This document shows positions 1 to 8,636 of a stretch of DNA of 64,000 bases, one piece after another. This DNA is from Pseudomonas sp. PH1b. Its GTDB lineage: Bacteria > Pseudomonadota > Gammaproteobacteria > Pseudomonadales > Pseudomonadaceae. Where the stretch lies: contig NZ_AYMU01000015.1 in the NCBI RefSeq assembly GCF_000633395.1, forward strand, positions 124,001 through 188,000, given 5' to 3'. A program made the translations under genes and the position numbers. Below the pieces are notes generated by a model, which was given only the letters and a program-made list of their open reading frames with translations, was not told the DNA's origin and ran no database searches. Every line of letters starts with the position of its first letter. Position 1 is the stretch's first letter.

Positions 1-501
1 TTCCTGTTCATCTACATCGTGCTGTTCCTGGTGGTGTTGCTGGTGCTCTACATCAAGCACCGGCTGACCCGCATGCCGGTGGGCCGGGCCTGGGAAGCTT
101 TGCGTGAAGACGAGATCGCCTGTCGCGCCATGGGCCTGAACCATGTGCTGGTGAAACTCTCGGCCTTCACCATCGGCGCCTCCACCGCCGGGCTGGCCGG
201 GGTGTTCTTCGCCAGCTACCAGGGCTTCGTCAACCCGTCGTCCTTCACCTTCTTCGAGTCGGCGCTGATCCTCGCCATCGTGGTATTGGGCGGTATGGGC
301 TCGACGGTCGGGGTGGTGATCGCGGCCTTCGTGCTGACGGTGGCGCCGGAGCTGCTGCGCAGCTTCTCCGAGTACCGGGTGCTGCTGTTCGGCGTGCTGA
401 TGGTGTTGATGATGATCTGGCGACCGCGAGGGCTGATCCGCATCAGCCGCACCGGTGTCACTCCACGCAAAGGTGCCCTGGCCGAGAGGAGCGCGTCATG
501 A
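1..501 (+). CDS. livM: Branched-chain amino acid ABC transporter permease LivM (5'-truncated by window edge)
   Basis: The open frame runs in from base 1, so the N-terminus lies outside the window; about 166 C-terminal residues are visible. It encodes alternating hydrophobic segments with the permease signature of the LivH/LivM family: the cytoplasmic EAA-like loop reads GRAWEALREDEIACRAMGLN, followed by LVKLSAFTIGAS and membrane segments ending in VLMVLMMIWRPRGL. The protein would form one half of the inner-membrane channel for leucine/isoleucine/valine. It overlaps livG by 4 bp (ATGA), and livF follows with another 4-bp overlap, the usual liv/bra operon order. Function is firm from family and context; substrate range is inferred. 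Confidence 0.93.
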   Translation, partial: FLFIYIVLFLVVLLVLYIKHRLTRMPVGRAWEALREDEIACRAMGLNHVLVKLSAFTIGASTAGLAGVFFASYQGFVNPSSFTFFESALILAIVVLGGMGSTVGVVIAAFVLTVAPELLRSFSEYRVLLFGVLMVLMMIWRPRGLIRISRTGVTPRKGALAERSAS

Positions 502-1370
502 GCGAATACATTCTCTCGGTTGAAAACCTGATGATGCACTTCGGTGGCATCAAGGCCCTCAGTGACGTCAGCCTCAAGGTCAAGCGCAACTCGATCTTCG
601 CCCTGATCGGCCCCAACGGGGCCGGCAAGACCACGGTGTTCAACTGCCTGACCGGTTTCTACAAGGCCTCCGGCGGGCGCATCGAGCTCAATACCCGCGG
701 CCAGCAGACCAACGTCATCAAGCTGCTGGGCGAACCCTTTCGCGCCAGCGACTTCGTCTCGCCGAAAAGCTTCGCCAGCCGCCTGTACTACAAGATGTTC
801 GGCGGTACCCACCTGGTGAACCGTGCCGGGCTGGCGCGGACTTTCCAGAACATTCGCCTGTTCAAGGAAATGTCCGTGGTGGAGAACCTGCTGGTGGCCC
901 AGCACATGTGGGTCAACCGCAACCTGCTGGCCGGCATCCTCAATACCAAGGGTTACCGCAAGGCCGAAAGCGATGCCCTGGATCACGCCTTCTACTGGCT
1001 GGAAGTGGTGGACCTGGTGGACTGCGCCAACCGCCTGGCGGGCGAGCTTTCCTATGGCCAGCAACGGCGCCTGGAAATTGCCCGGGCCATGTGCACGCGG
1101 CCGCAGATCATCTGCCTCGACGAACCGGCTGCCGGCCTCAACCCCCAGGAAACCGAAGCGCTGAGCGCGATGATCCGGCTGCTGCGCGACGAGCACGATC
1201 TGACCGTGGTGCTGATTGAACATGACATGGGCATGGTGATGAGTATTTCCGACCATATCGTGGTGCTCGACCACGGCAACGTGATCGCCGAAGGCGGCCC
1301 CGAGGCAATCCGCAACGACCCGAAAGTGATCGCCGCCTACCTGGGTGCGGACGAAGAGGAACTGGTATGA
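498..1370 (+). CDS. livG: Branched-chain amino acid ABC transporter ATP-binding protein LivG
   Basis: A 290-residue ABC ATPase. It has Walker A GPNGAGKT near residue 39, signature motif LSYGQQRRLEIARAM, Walker B IICLDEP and the switch histidine in VVLIEHDMGMV. LivG proteins are usually about 255 residues; the extra length is an insertion after the Walker A region (roughly residues 65-110), which is known in Pseudomonas LivG. It powers import of branched-chain amino acids with LivF on the cytoplasmic face of LivHM. Start is the ATG that overlaps the livM stop, preceded by GAGAGGAGCG as ribosome-binding site. Confidence 0.96.
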   Translation: MSEYILSVENLMMHFGGIKALSDVSLKVKRNSIFALIGPNGAGKTTVFNCLTGFYKASGGRIELNTRGQQTNVIKLLGEPFRASDFVSPKSFASRLYYKMFGGTHLVNRAGLARTFQNIRLFKEMSVVENLLVAQHMWVNRNLLAGILNTKGYRKAESDALDHAFYWLEVVDLVDCANRLAGELSYGQQRRLEIARAMCTRPQIICLDEPAAGLNPQETEALSAMIRLLRDEHDLTVVLIEHDMGMVMSISDHIVVLDHGNVIAEGGPEAIRNDPKVIAAYLGADEEELV

Positions 1371-2083
1371 CGCAGACCATCCTCGAACTCAAGGACCTGG
1401 ATGTGTACTACGGACCGATCCAGGCCCTGAAGAAAGTCTCGCTGCACATCAACGAAGGGGAAACCGTGAGCCTGATCGGCTCCAACGGTGCCGGCAAGTC
1501 GACCCTGCTGATGTCGATCTTCGGCCAGCCCCGGGCCGAGTCCGGGCAGATCCTCTACCGCGGCGTGGACATCACCCACAAGTCGTCCCACTACATTGCC
1601 TCCAACGGGATCGCCCAGTCCCCGGAGGGGCGCCGGGTGTTCCCCGACATGACGGTGGAAGAGAACCTGCTGATGGGCACCATCCCCATTGGCGACCAGT
1701 ACGCCAGCGAGGACATGCAGCGCATGTTCGAGCTGTTCCCCAGGCTCAAGGAGCGGCGTACCCAGCGGGCCATGACCATGTCCGGCGGCGAGCAGCAGAT
1801 GCTGGCCATTGCCCGGGCGCTGATGAGCCGGCCCAAGTTGCTGCTGCTGGACGAACCGAGCCTGGGCCTGGCGCCGATCGTGGTGAAACAGATCTTCGCC
1901 ACCCTGCGTGAGCTGGCGGCCTCCGGCATGACCATCTTCCTGGTGGAGCAGAACGCCAACCATGCACTGAAGCTGTCGGACCGGGCCTATGTGATGGTCA
2001 ACGGCGAGATCCGCCTCAGCGGTACCGGGCAGGAGCTGCTGGTCAACGAGGAGGTGCGCAACGCCTACCTGGGCGGCCACTGA
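1367..2083 (+). CDS. livF: Branched-chain amino acid ABC transporter ATP-binding protein LivF
   Basis: A 238-residue ABC ATPase, the normal LivF length. Walker A GSNGAGKST, signature MSGGEQQMLAIARAL, Walker B LLLLDEPSLGL and the H-loop neighbourhood FLVEQNANHAL are all present. LivF and LivG form the heterodimeric motor of the leucine/isoleucine/valine importer. The ATG overlaps the livG stop by 4 bp, so the two are translationally coupled. It is the last gene of the operon; a strong hairpin follows about 22 bp downstream. Confidence 0.96.
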   Translation: MTQTILELKDLDVYYGPIQALKKVSLHINEGETVSLIGSNGAGKSTLLMSIFGQPRAESGQILYRGVDITHKSSHYIASNGIAQSPEGRRVFPDMTVEENLLMGTIPIGDQYASEDMQRMFELFPRLKERRTQRAMTMSGGEQQMLAIARALMSRPKLLLLDEPSLGLAPIVVKQIFATLRELAASGMTIFLVEQNANHALKLSDRAYVMVNGEIRLSGTGQELLVNEEVRNAYLGGH

Positions 2084-2921
2084 TCGCAATCGTTGTGGAT
2101 AAGCCACGCCCCGGCGGGATGACCGCCGGGGCGTTGGTGTTATCCACAGCATGGTTTTTTCGCAAGCCGCCCCCCGCGATCCACCGTTTATTCCCCGGGG
2201 GCGGTCGAGGAGCCCTGGAGGGCGTCGGACAATTGTGGAAAACATTCTTTGCAAGCTATCAAAACGCGGCATAAAGACGCTGCAAACAGTTGTTTTTCCA
2301 CTGTTTTGACTTGTCCCCGTTTGCTGTGGAGCGGGCTGTGGGTAACGTGGGAGTAGCTGGCTGGACGCCTTGATCCACGTGGCCTGCAGGCGATTGATTG
2401 TTTTTTGAGCAGTGGTTTTTGTGGAGGCTCAAGGTGCGCTTGTCAACCTTTTTATTGTCGCAGGCGTACCCGAAAAAGGGCTGGGACAAGGCTGTGGATA
2501 ACTCTGTGGTTAAACTCTGGAAAGACGGCCCTGAGCAGCGTAGTTACTGGCCTCTGGCCTTATCGTCCTTGACCGCTCGGTCATCTTTTACCGGGGTGGC
2601 TGCATGGACCCACGGTCGGGGTCAAGCAAAAAACTTCCGTTGAACCAGCGCAAGCCCTGTGGATAGCGGCTTGCAGCCGTTTGCACTTGCCCCCAAAGAC
2701 TGTGGACCGGCCTGTGGATAAGGTGCGCGCATATGGCTGCGGGCCACGTCATGCGTGGCTTGGCGCCTGGTGAGCATTTTTTGTACAGCCCGGCAGCGGG
2801 TGCGAGGGGGATTCGCGACGCTTTACGGCCAAAGGCGCGGTTGCCGCTAAGAGCCGGCCCGGGCATGCTGCGAAGCGTTTTTTATTGATTCGGCGGCTGG
2901 CCATCCAGCAAGGAGAACACC
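2084..2921. other. Gene-free region with a cluster of DnaA-box consensus sequences
   Basis: This 838-bp stretch between livF and the dehydrogenase gene has no convincing gene. It contains four exact copies of the DnaA box TTATCCACA in either orientation (2094-2102, 2140-2148, 2493-2501, 2713-2721). One-mismatch versions lie at 2234-2242, 2337-2345, 2505-2513 and 2658-2666. The stretch around 2395-2460 is relatively AT-rich. The small reading frames across it have no ribosome-binding sites or recognisable products. What the cluster does is inference (see findings). Confidence 0.6.
2106..2134 (+). terminator. Stem-loop after livF
   Basis: A perfect 12-bp inverted repeat (2106-2117 with 2123-2134, arm ACGCCCCGGCGG) with a 5-base loop lies just after the livF stop. 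A T-run comes only later (about 2155-2160), so it is a plausible but not textbook intrinsic terminator for the liv operon. Confidence 0.55.
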
Positions 2922-3689
2922 ATGACTTCCACACTGTTCATCACGGGCGCGACCTCTGGTTTCGGCGAAGCCTGCGCTCGTCGTTTTGCCGAGGCCGGCT
3001 GGTCGCTGGTGCTTACCGGTCGTCGTGAGGAGCGTCTCAATGCCCTGTGCGCGGAGCTGTCCAAGCAGACCGAAGTGCACGGCCTGGTGCTCGATGTGCG
3101 GGACCGCAAGGCCATGGAGGCGGCAATCGCCAACCTGCCACCGTCCTTCGGCACACTGCGTGGCCTGATCAACAATGCCGGCCTGGCCCTGGGCGTCGAC
3201 CCGGCGCCCAAGTGCGACCTGGATGACTGGGACACCATGGTCGACACCAACATCAAGGGCCTGATGTACAGCACCCGCCTGCTGCTGCCACGGCTGATCG
3301 CCCACGGCCGCGGTGCCGGGATCGTCAACCTCGGTTCCATCGCCGGCAACTACCCATACCCGGGCAGCCACATCTATGGCGCGAGCAAAGCCTTCGTCAA
3401 ACAGTTCTCCCTGAACCTGCGCTGCGACCTGCAGGGCACGGGCGTGCGGGTGACCAACATCGAACCTGGCCTGTGTGAAAGCGAATTCTCCCTGGTGCGC
3501 TTCGCCGGCGACCAGGCGCGCTACGACGCCACCTACGCCGGTGCCGAACCTATCCAGCCCCAGGACATCGCCGAGACCATCTTCTGGGTCATGAACACCC
3601 CGGCCCATATCAACATCAACCGCCTTGAACTGATGCCGGTCAGCCAGACCTGGGCCGGGTTCGCCATCGAGCGCAACGCCAAGCCCTGA
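2922..3689 (+). CDS. SDR-family oxidoreductase, YdfG-like (3-hydroxy acid / malonic semialdehyde reductase type)
   Basis: A 255-residue classical short-chain dehydrogenase. It has the N-terminal Rossmann motif TGATSGFG (residues 8-15), NNAG near residue 86, and a catalytic Ser-Tyr-Lys set in NLGSIAGNYPYPGSHIYGASK. The segment GLCESEFSLVRFAGD and the overall length match the YdfG group, NADP-dependent enzymes that oxidise L-serine/L-allo-threonine or reduce malonic semialdehyde. The start follows AAGGAGAACACC, a good ribosome-binding site. It appears monocistronic. Family is certain; the physiological substrate is inferred. Confidence 0.88.
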   Translation: MTSTLFITGATSGFGEACARRFAEAGWSLVLTGRREERLNALCAELSKQTEVHGLVLDVRDRKAMEAAIANLPPSFGTLRGLINNAGLALGVDPAPKCDLDDWDTMVDTNIKGLMYSTRLLLPRLIAHGRGAGIVNLGSIAGNYPYPGSHIYGASKAFVKQFSLNLRCDLQGTGVRVTNIEPGLCESEFSLVRFAGDQARYDATYAGAEPIQPQDIAETIFWVMNTPAHININRLELMPVSQTWAGFAIERNAKP

Positions 3690-4007
3690 AGCTTGCGCGG
3701 CGCCTGCAGCCCCGGCGGGATCCGCGCGGCCGGGCGCTGGCGCCGAGTGTTGCCCGGGGCCAAAAGGCGCTCTCGCCGGACCGGCGCCACGAAGCTCCGG
3801 CCCGGTGGCGACGGCTTGCCATCCACTGCGGATTGCAAGGCAATCGGGAAGCAGGCTTGGCGGCAGGCGCTACAGTTGGTTGTACTCGGAAATAAATAAG
3901 CTGATTCGTTTCAGCTTACGCTCAGCCTTGGCAGGGTAGAATTCCGGCCCGAAATTTCGCTGTCGCCTCACACGGGGCGCTGTCTTCGAAGTTCGCTAGG
4001 AGGAATC
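3690..4007. other. Intergenic region with a perfect inverted repeat upstream of the CDF gene
   Basis: No gene is apparent in these 318 bp. The notable element is an exact 8-bp inverted repeat TAAGCTGA / TCAGCTTA with a 6-base loop (3897-3918), about 90 bp before the cation-transporter start. It could be an operator or a small hairpin; nothing in the sequence decides between these. Confidence 0.4.
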
Positions 4008-4913
4008 GTGAGTAACCGAGGTGAGCAGGCACTGCTCAAGCAATCCACCGTACTGATGTTCGCCGTGGCGATCGCCGGTATCGTCACGGGGTTCGTTTCC
4101 GGATCCCAGTCCATCCTGTTTGATGGATTCTTTTCGCTGATCGCCACCTTCATCAAGGTCCTGATGCTGATCACGGCCAAGTTGATCGCCAAGGAAAGCA
4201 ACCAGCGCTTCCAGTTTGGTTTCTGGCACCTGGAACCCATGGTGCTGCTGATCGAAGGCAGCTTCCTGCTGCTGATCGCCATCTATGCGTTTCTCAACGG
4301 GGTGTTCGGCATCATCAACGGGGGCCGGGAGATCGAGTTGGGCCTGGTGATCCTCTACGCCGCAGTGTTCACGGTGGTGGAGTTCGCCTACTTCTTCTAC
4401 GTGCGCCATCGCAACCGCACCCTCAAGTCGTCACTGATCCAGTTCGACAACATCAGCTGGCTGGTGGACGCGATGCTTTCGGTGGGGCTGCTGGTGAGCT
4501 TTGTCACCGCCCTGCTGCTCAAGCAGTACGGTCATGGCGAGTGGGCGGCCTATGTCGACCCGGCGATCCTGATCCTGCTGGCCCTGAGCATGCTGCCGCC
4601 GGCGTTGAAGATTCTCCGCCCGGCACTGCGCGATGTATTGGGCATGGCCCCTGACCAGCTTGATGACAAGGTGCGCACGGTCATGGAAGAGGCCAGGCAG
4701 GCGCATGGCTTTGACGATTACATTTCCTATGTGCAGAAGCACGGTCGGGCGCGTTTCATCGAGATCCATATCGTGCTGCCGGCGGACTATCCGTTGCAGG
4801 ATGTGGCCACTCTGGACCGGTTGCGCGAGGAGATCTCCAGCCGGCTCGGTGAGGCCGATGCGGCCCGCTGGCTGACCATCAGCTTCACTGGCGACCGCAA
4901 GTGGATTGCCTGA
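4008..4913 (+). CDS. Cation diffusion facilitator family transporter
   Basis: A 301-residue inner-membrane protein. It has about six hydrophobic segments in the first 210 residues and a soluble C-terminal domain (about 211-301) of the CDF type that binds metal in the cytoplasm. The transmembrane metal-site pattern typical of the family is visible as SILFDGFFSLIAT in TM2 and DAMLSVGLL in TM5. Family members export divalent metals such as Zn, Fe, Mn or Co with proton antiport; which metal is used cannot be read here. The start is GTG, supported by AGGAGG six bases upstream; no ATG nearby fits as well. It converges on the AGE epimerase gene. Confidence 0.88.
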   Translation: MSNRGEQALLKQSTVLMFAVAIAGIVTGFVSGSQSILFDGFFSLIATFIKVLMLITAKLIAKESNQRFQFGFWHLEPMVLLIEGSFLLLIAIYAFLNGVFGIINGGREIELGLVILYAAVFTVVEFAYFFYVRHRNRTLKSSLIQFDNISWLVDAMLSVGLLVSFVTALLLKQYGHGEWAAYVDPAILILLALSMLPPALKILRPALRDVLGMAPDQLDDKVRTVMEEARQAHGFDDYISYVQKHGRARFIEIHIVLPADYPLQDVATLDRLREEISSRLGEADAARWLTISFTGDRKWIA

Positions 4914-4929
4914 AGCCTGAAGGCCTGGT

Positions 4930-4957
4930 GGCCGCTCGGTTGCTCAACCGAGCGGCC
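4930..4957. terminator. Bidirectional hairpin between convergent genes
   Basis: A perfect 12-bp stem (4930-4941 with 4946-4957, arm GGCCGCTCGGTT) and a 4-base loop lie between the convergent CDF and AGE-epimerase genes. It lacks a T-run on either side, so termination is inferred from position and stem strength. Confidence 0.5.
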
Positions 4958-4967
4958 GGGGCCTGGC

Positions 4968-6107
4968 TCAGGCGAAGTACTGCGCCAGCCCGTGGTAACA
5001 GGTGAGCAGATGGTAGGGCGTGGTTGATGGCATGTCCCGCCGGCTGACTGCGCCGCTGGCATCCAGGCACTCGTTCCAGCCCCGGTCATGCAGGAAGTGG
5101 GTCTTCAGCGCCAGCAACTGGCGTTGCAGGGCTTCCTGGCTGTGGGGGCGCAGGGTCAGGGCGCGCAGGTATTCGGCCTGGGCCCAGATGCGCTGGGTGG
5201 CATCCAGGGGCGGCTGCGTCGGGGGCAGGGTGAGCATCGCGACCACTGCACCGCTGTGGGGGGCCACGCCTTGCTGTTCGGTGTAGGCGAAGGCTCGCTC
5301 CAGCGATGCATGCAGCGGGCTGCCCCGCAGCAAGGCTGAAGATTGCAGCAGGAAGAACCATTCGAACTGGTGCCCTGGTTCGAACCAGTTATCCACAGCC
5401 CCAAGGGGTTTCTCCAGCATCAGGCCCTGGTCCGGTTCGATGAAGTTGTCTTGCATTGCTTCGCACAGCCCCAGCAGGTCGGCTTGTACTTGCGCATCCT
5501 CGCGTACTGCCAGGGTTGCAAGGAACGCCTCGGCCAGGTGCATCAGCGGGTTCTGCAGAGGGCCGGAGCCCAGGGGCGACCAGTCCTGTTCGAGGCTCGC
5601 CTCATACAGCCGGTCTGCACTGGCAAAGCGCTGGGACACGACTTCCAGGGCGGCATTGAGCACCGACTCCACCAGCGGTTCGCGGACCTTGTCCCAGTAG
5701 TGGGCGCAGGCAAAGATGATGAACGCGTGGGTGTAGAGGTCCTTGCGCCGGTCCAGCGGAGCAGCTTGCGCGTCGATGCTGTAGAACCAGCCACCGTGCT
5801 CGGCATCGTGGAAGTGCCGTTGCAGGGAGCGGAACAGGGCGGCGGCGCGTTCGGCAGCGAAGGGGGCTGCCGGGTCGCCGATCAGTTGAGAAAAGACATA
5901 CAACTGGCGCGCGCAAGCCATGGCCCGATAACGCTGTGGCGGCAGCGGTTGGTGCTCGCCGTCCAGGGCTTCGTAAGGCAATGCCAACTGCGGATTCCAG
6001 CCTGGACCCAGCCACAAGGGCACGATCACCTCTTGAAAATGCTGGTGCACGGCTCGAAACAGAGCCTTCGATTCAGGCGAGAAGGTGAGGTGGGCTACAT
6101 CGGGCAT
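4968..6107 (-). CDS. AGE-family epimerase/isomerase (probable D-mannose isomerase)
   Basis: A 379-residue protein with the (alpha/alpha)6-barrel signatures of the N-acylglucosamine 2-epimerase superfamily: RAMACARQLYVFSQL, GGWFYSIDAQ, DLYTHAFIIFACA, NPLMHLAEAFLA and WFEPGHQFEWFFLL. The paired histidines (TH in the DLYTHAF motif, H in PLMHLAEA, GHQFEW) are those used for ring opening and proton transfer. Length and motifs fit the bacterial mannose/fructose isomerase group better than the renin-binding epimerases. It is probably cytoplasmic, with no signal peptide. It has no sugar-uptake genes beside it, so the pathway is not evident from context. Confidence 0.82.
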   Translation of the reverse strand: MPDVAHLTFSPESKALFRAVHQHFQEVIVPLWLGPGWNPQLALPYEALDGEHQPLPPQRYRAMACARQLYVFSQLIGDPAAPFAAERAAALFRSLQRHFHDAEHGGWFYSIDAQAAPLDRRKDLYTHAFIIFACAHYWDKVREPLVESVLNAALEVVSQRFASADRLYEASLEQDWSPLGSGPLQNPLMHLAEAFLATLAVREDAQVQADLLGLCEAMQDNFIEPDQGLMLEKPLGAVDNWFEPGHQFEWFFLLQSSALLRGSPLHASLERAFAYTEQQGVAPHSGAVVAMLTLPPTQPPLDATQRIWAQAEYLRALTLRPHSQEALQRQLLALKTHFLHDRGWNECLDASGAVSRRDMPSTTPYHLLTCYHGLAQYFA

Positions 6108-6232
6108 TGGCTGGCGTCGTCACGGCAGGTTTGAATGCGCGACATGTTAACAGAGAAGGTCCCGGGGATTGCTTCCCCGGCACCGGCCGGCCAGCGCCGA
6201 CTTGTTGCGCTGCACCGGCCGGCCCGAATGGC

Positions 6233-6805
6233 TCAGCCTGCCAGCAGCCACACACCGGCGGCGGCGGAGGCGGCGCCGGCTACGCGCACCAGTGGTGCGG
6301 CAGCCCGGGGCAGGACCCGCACCACACCGTAACCGGCGGCGTGCAGGGCGGCGGTGGCGGCGACAAAGCCTGCGGCGTAGGCCCAGGGGCTGGACATGTC
6401 CGGCAGCTCAAGGCCGTGGGCCACGCCATGGAACAGGGCAAACAGCGCGGTGGCGGCCACCGCCAGGCTCAACGGCGGGCGTACCGCCAGGGCCACGGCC
6501 AGGCCCAGGGCCAGGACAGAGGCGGCAATGCCGCTTTCCAGGGCCGGCAGGTTCAACCCCTCGAACCCCAGCAGGCCGCCGATCAGCATGGTGCCGACAA
6601 AGGTGCAGGGCAGCGCCCAGCGCGCCGCGCCTTGCTGCTGCGCGGCCCACAGGCCGACGGCAACCATGGCCAGCAGGTGGTCGAGACCGCCGATGGGGTG
6701 GCTGATGCCGGCCATCAGGCCATTGTCACCATGGCCCGGGTGGGCGAAGGCCAGGGCTGGGGTCAGCAGCAGGGCCAGGGCCCCGAGGATTCGGTTCAAT
6801 GTCAT
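6233..6805 (-). CDS. ureJ: HupE/UreJ family nickel transporter
   Basis: A 190-residue hydrophobic protein beginning with a signal-like segment ending at AFAHPGHGD. The histidine motifs HPGHGD, HPIGGLDHLLAM and FHGVAHGLELP are hallmarks of HupE/UreJ nickel(/cobalt) permeases. It lies 35 bp downstream of ureG on the same strand, so it most likely supplies nickel for urease activation. The family assignment is secure; nickel specificity rests on the urease neighbourhood. Confidence 0.9.
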   Translation of the reverse strand: MTLNRILGALALLLTPALAFAHPGHGDNGLMAGISHPIGGLDHLLAMVAVGLWAAQQQGAARWALPCTFVGTMLIGGLLGFEGLNLPALESGIAASVLALGLAVALAVRPPLSLAVAATALFALFHGVAHGLELPDMSSPWAYAAGFVAATAALHAAGYGVVRVLPRAAAPLVRVAGAASAAAGVWLLAG

Positions 6806-6840
6806 GGGTGGGCTTCCTTGTTGAGTTTTAAGCGTTGCTC

Positions 6841-7455
6841 TCAGGCCGCGGTCAGCAGGCCCTGGCGTTCGATGAAGGCGATGATTGCTTCCAGACCCTG
6901 GCCGGTCTTCTGGTTGCTGAAGACAAACGGCTTGCCGCCGCGCATGCGCTGGGTGTCGCTGTCCATCATTTCCAGGGAGGCGCCCACCAGTGGCGCGAGG
7001 TCGATCTTGTTGATCACCAGCAGGTCGGATTTGCAGATGCCCGGACCGCCCTTGCGCGGCAGCTTGTCGCCGGCAGAGACATCGATCACGTAGATGGTCA
7101 GGTCCGAGAGTTCAGGGCTGAAGGTGGCCGAGAGGTTGTCGCCACCGGACTCCACCAGGATCAGGTCGAGCCCCGGGAAGCGTCGGTTCAACTGGTCCAC
7201 CGCTTCCAGGTTGATCGAGGCGTCTTCGCGGATTGCGGTGTGCGGGCAGCCGCCGGTTTCCACCCCGATGATCCGTTCCGGTGCCAGGGCCTGGTTGCGC
7301 ACCAGGAAATCGGCGTCTTCGCGGGTATAGATATCGTTGGTAACCACCGCCAGGTTGTAGCGCTCGCGCAGGGCCAGGCACAGGGCCAGGGTCAGGGCGG
7401 TCTTGCCGGAGCCCACCGGGCCACCGATGCCGACGCGCAAAGGTTGTGCGTTCAT
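6841..7455 (-). CDS. ureG: Urease accessory GTPase UreG
   Basis: A 204-residue SIMIBI-class GTPase. It has P-loop GPVGSGKT (about residues 13-20), the metal-binding CPH motif in ETGGCPHTAIREDAS, and the guanine-specificity motif NKIDLAP. UreG binds nickel through CPH and uses GTP hydrolysis in the UreD-UreF-UreG complex to load the urease active site. It follows ureF by 9 bp in the ureE-ureF-ureG-ureJ transcription unit. Confidence 0.97.
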   Translation of the reverse strand: MNAQPLRVGIGGPVGSGKTALTLALCLALRERYNLAVVTNDIYTREDADFLVRNQALAPERIIGVETGGCPHTAIREDASINLEAVDQLNRRFPGLDLILVESGGDNLSATFSPELSDLTIYVIDVSAGDKLPRKGGPGICKSDLLVINKIDLAPLVGASLEMMDSDTQRMRGGKPFVFSNQKTGQGLEAIIAFIERQGLLTAA

Positions 7456-7464
7456 GAGTTTCTC

Positions 7465-8139
7465 CTAGGAACGGAACAGGCGGCTGTACTGGCGCTCGTG
7501 GGCCATGCTCGCCAGGGACAGGCCGAAAGCGGCGCTGCCGTAGTGGTGGGGGTCAAGGTTGGCGGCGTGCCCTTGGGCCTGCTGCAGCAGGGGAAGCAGC
7601 TCGCTGGTCAGGCGCTGGGCCGCTTGCTGGCCCAGGGGCAGGGTTTTCATCAGTACCGCCAGCTGGTTTTCCAGCCAGCTCCAGAGCCAGGCGGCCAGCG
7701 CGTCTTCGGGGCGCATGCCCCAGGCGCGCGCCGCCAGGGCCCAGCCCAGTGCCAGGTGCGCTTCGTCCTGGCGTGCCAACAGTTCTCGGGCAGGGGCATC
7801 CAGTTCCGGCAGGCCTTCGAGCAATTGCTTGAGGGAATAGCCCATTTGCCGGCTTTCCTGGTACAGCTCGCGGGTCTCGCGGCTGGCCCGATGCTCATCA
7901 CAGAGTCGTTGCAGCGCGGCCCAGTCCTGATCGGCGGCGGCCTGGCAGTGGGCCAGCAACAAGGGCGCTTCAAAGCGCGCCAGGTTGAGCAGCAACTGGT
8001 CTCTGAGCCAGTGTCGGGCGCTCTCGGGGTCATTCACCCGCTGTTGCTCCACGGCCATCTCCAGGCCTTGGGAATAGCTGTAGCCGCCAATCGGCAGCTG
8101 CGGGCTGGCCAGGCGCAACAGGGCCCAGGCGGGGTTCAT
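7465..8139 (-). CDS. ureF: Urease accessory protein UreF
   Basis: A 224-residue all-helical protein with the conserved UreF opening LLRLASPQLPIGGYSYSQGLE and the C-terminal sequence ending in YSRLFRS. UreF bridges UreD on urease and UreG and acts as the activation checkpoint for nickel insertion. Its start overlaps the ureE stop by 4 bp (ATGA), indicating translational coupling. Located in the cytoplasm. Confidence 0.96.
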   Translation of the reverse strand: MNPAWALLRLASPQLPIGGYSYSQGLEMAVEQQRVNDPESARHWLRDQLLLNLARFEAPLLLAHCQAAADQDWAALQRLCDEHRASRETRELYQESRQMGYSLKQLLEGLPELDAPARELLARQDEAHLALGWALAARAWGMRPEDALAAWLWSWLENQLAVLMKTLPLGQQAAQRLTSELLPLLQQAQGHAANLDPHHYGSAAFGLSLASMAHERQYSRLFRS

Positions 8140-8636
8140 GGGCGGACGCCGAACTGGTGCAGGCGTGGCGGGTAGTTGAAATCCTCATCGCCGTGGCGTG
8201 AATGGTGGTGACCACCGCCATAGGCGCCGTGCTCGGGCTGGAAAGGGGCTTCGAGGGTTTCGGTGGTGGCACCCAGTTGCTCGAGCATGGCCTTGAGCAC
8301 GTAGTCGTCCAGCAGCCGCAGCCAGCCGTCGCCCACTTGCAGGGCCACGTGGCGGTTGCCCAGGTGATAGGCGGCGCGAGTCAGTTCGAAGGCGTTGCGG
8401 CAACTGACATGGAGCAGGGTTTCGGGGCGGGCGCAGACCTTGACGATGCGCCCGTCTTCGGCCTGGAGAAATTCGCCATCGTGCAGTGGCGGCTGGCCAC
8501 GCTCCAGAAACAGGCCGACGTCTTCGCCGTCGGCACTGAAACAGCGCAGACGGCTTTTGCTGCGGGCCTCATAGGTGAGGTGCAGTTCGGCAGACCAGGT
8601 GGCTTGGGGATCGGTCCTGCGGTGAATCACCAGCAT
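8136..8636 (-). CDS. ureE: Urease nickel metallochaperone UreE
   Basis: A 166-residue protein starting MLVIHRRTDPQ. An upstream in-frame ATG at 8693 would add 19 residues not found in UreE, so I chose 8636. The N-terminal peptide-binding domain is followed by the metal-binding domain with GNRHVALQVG and DDYVLKAMLEQLG, and a histidine-rich tail HGAYGGGHHHSRHGDED that binds nickel. UreE donates nickel to UreG. It is the first gene of the block; its promoter should lie in 8637-8904. Confidence 0.95.
   Translation of the reverse strand: MLVIHRRTDPQATWSAELHLTYEARSKSRLRCFSADGEDVGLFLERGQPPLHDGEFLQAEDGRIVKVCARPETLLHVSCRNAFELTRAAYHLGNRHVALQVGDGWLRLLDDYVLKAMLEQLGATTETLEAPFQPEHGAYGGGHHHSRHGDEDFNYPPRLHQFGVRP

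Noticed and set aside
2259..2934. Several small reading frames in the livF-dehydrogenase gap.
   Set aside because: No ribosome-binding sites, no recognisable products, and they run through the DnaA-box cluster and hairpins.
5384..5400. Isolated TTATCCACA/TGTGGATAA sites inside or near genes (for example around 5390, 14647, 23507, 32070, 57777, 62392, 62628).
   Set aside because: Single copies, mostly in coding DNA; only the clustered sites at 2094-2721 seem noteworthy.
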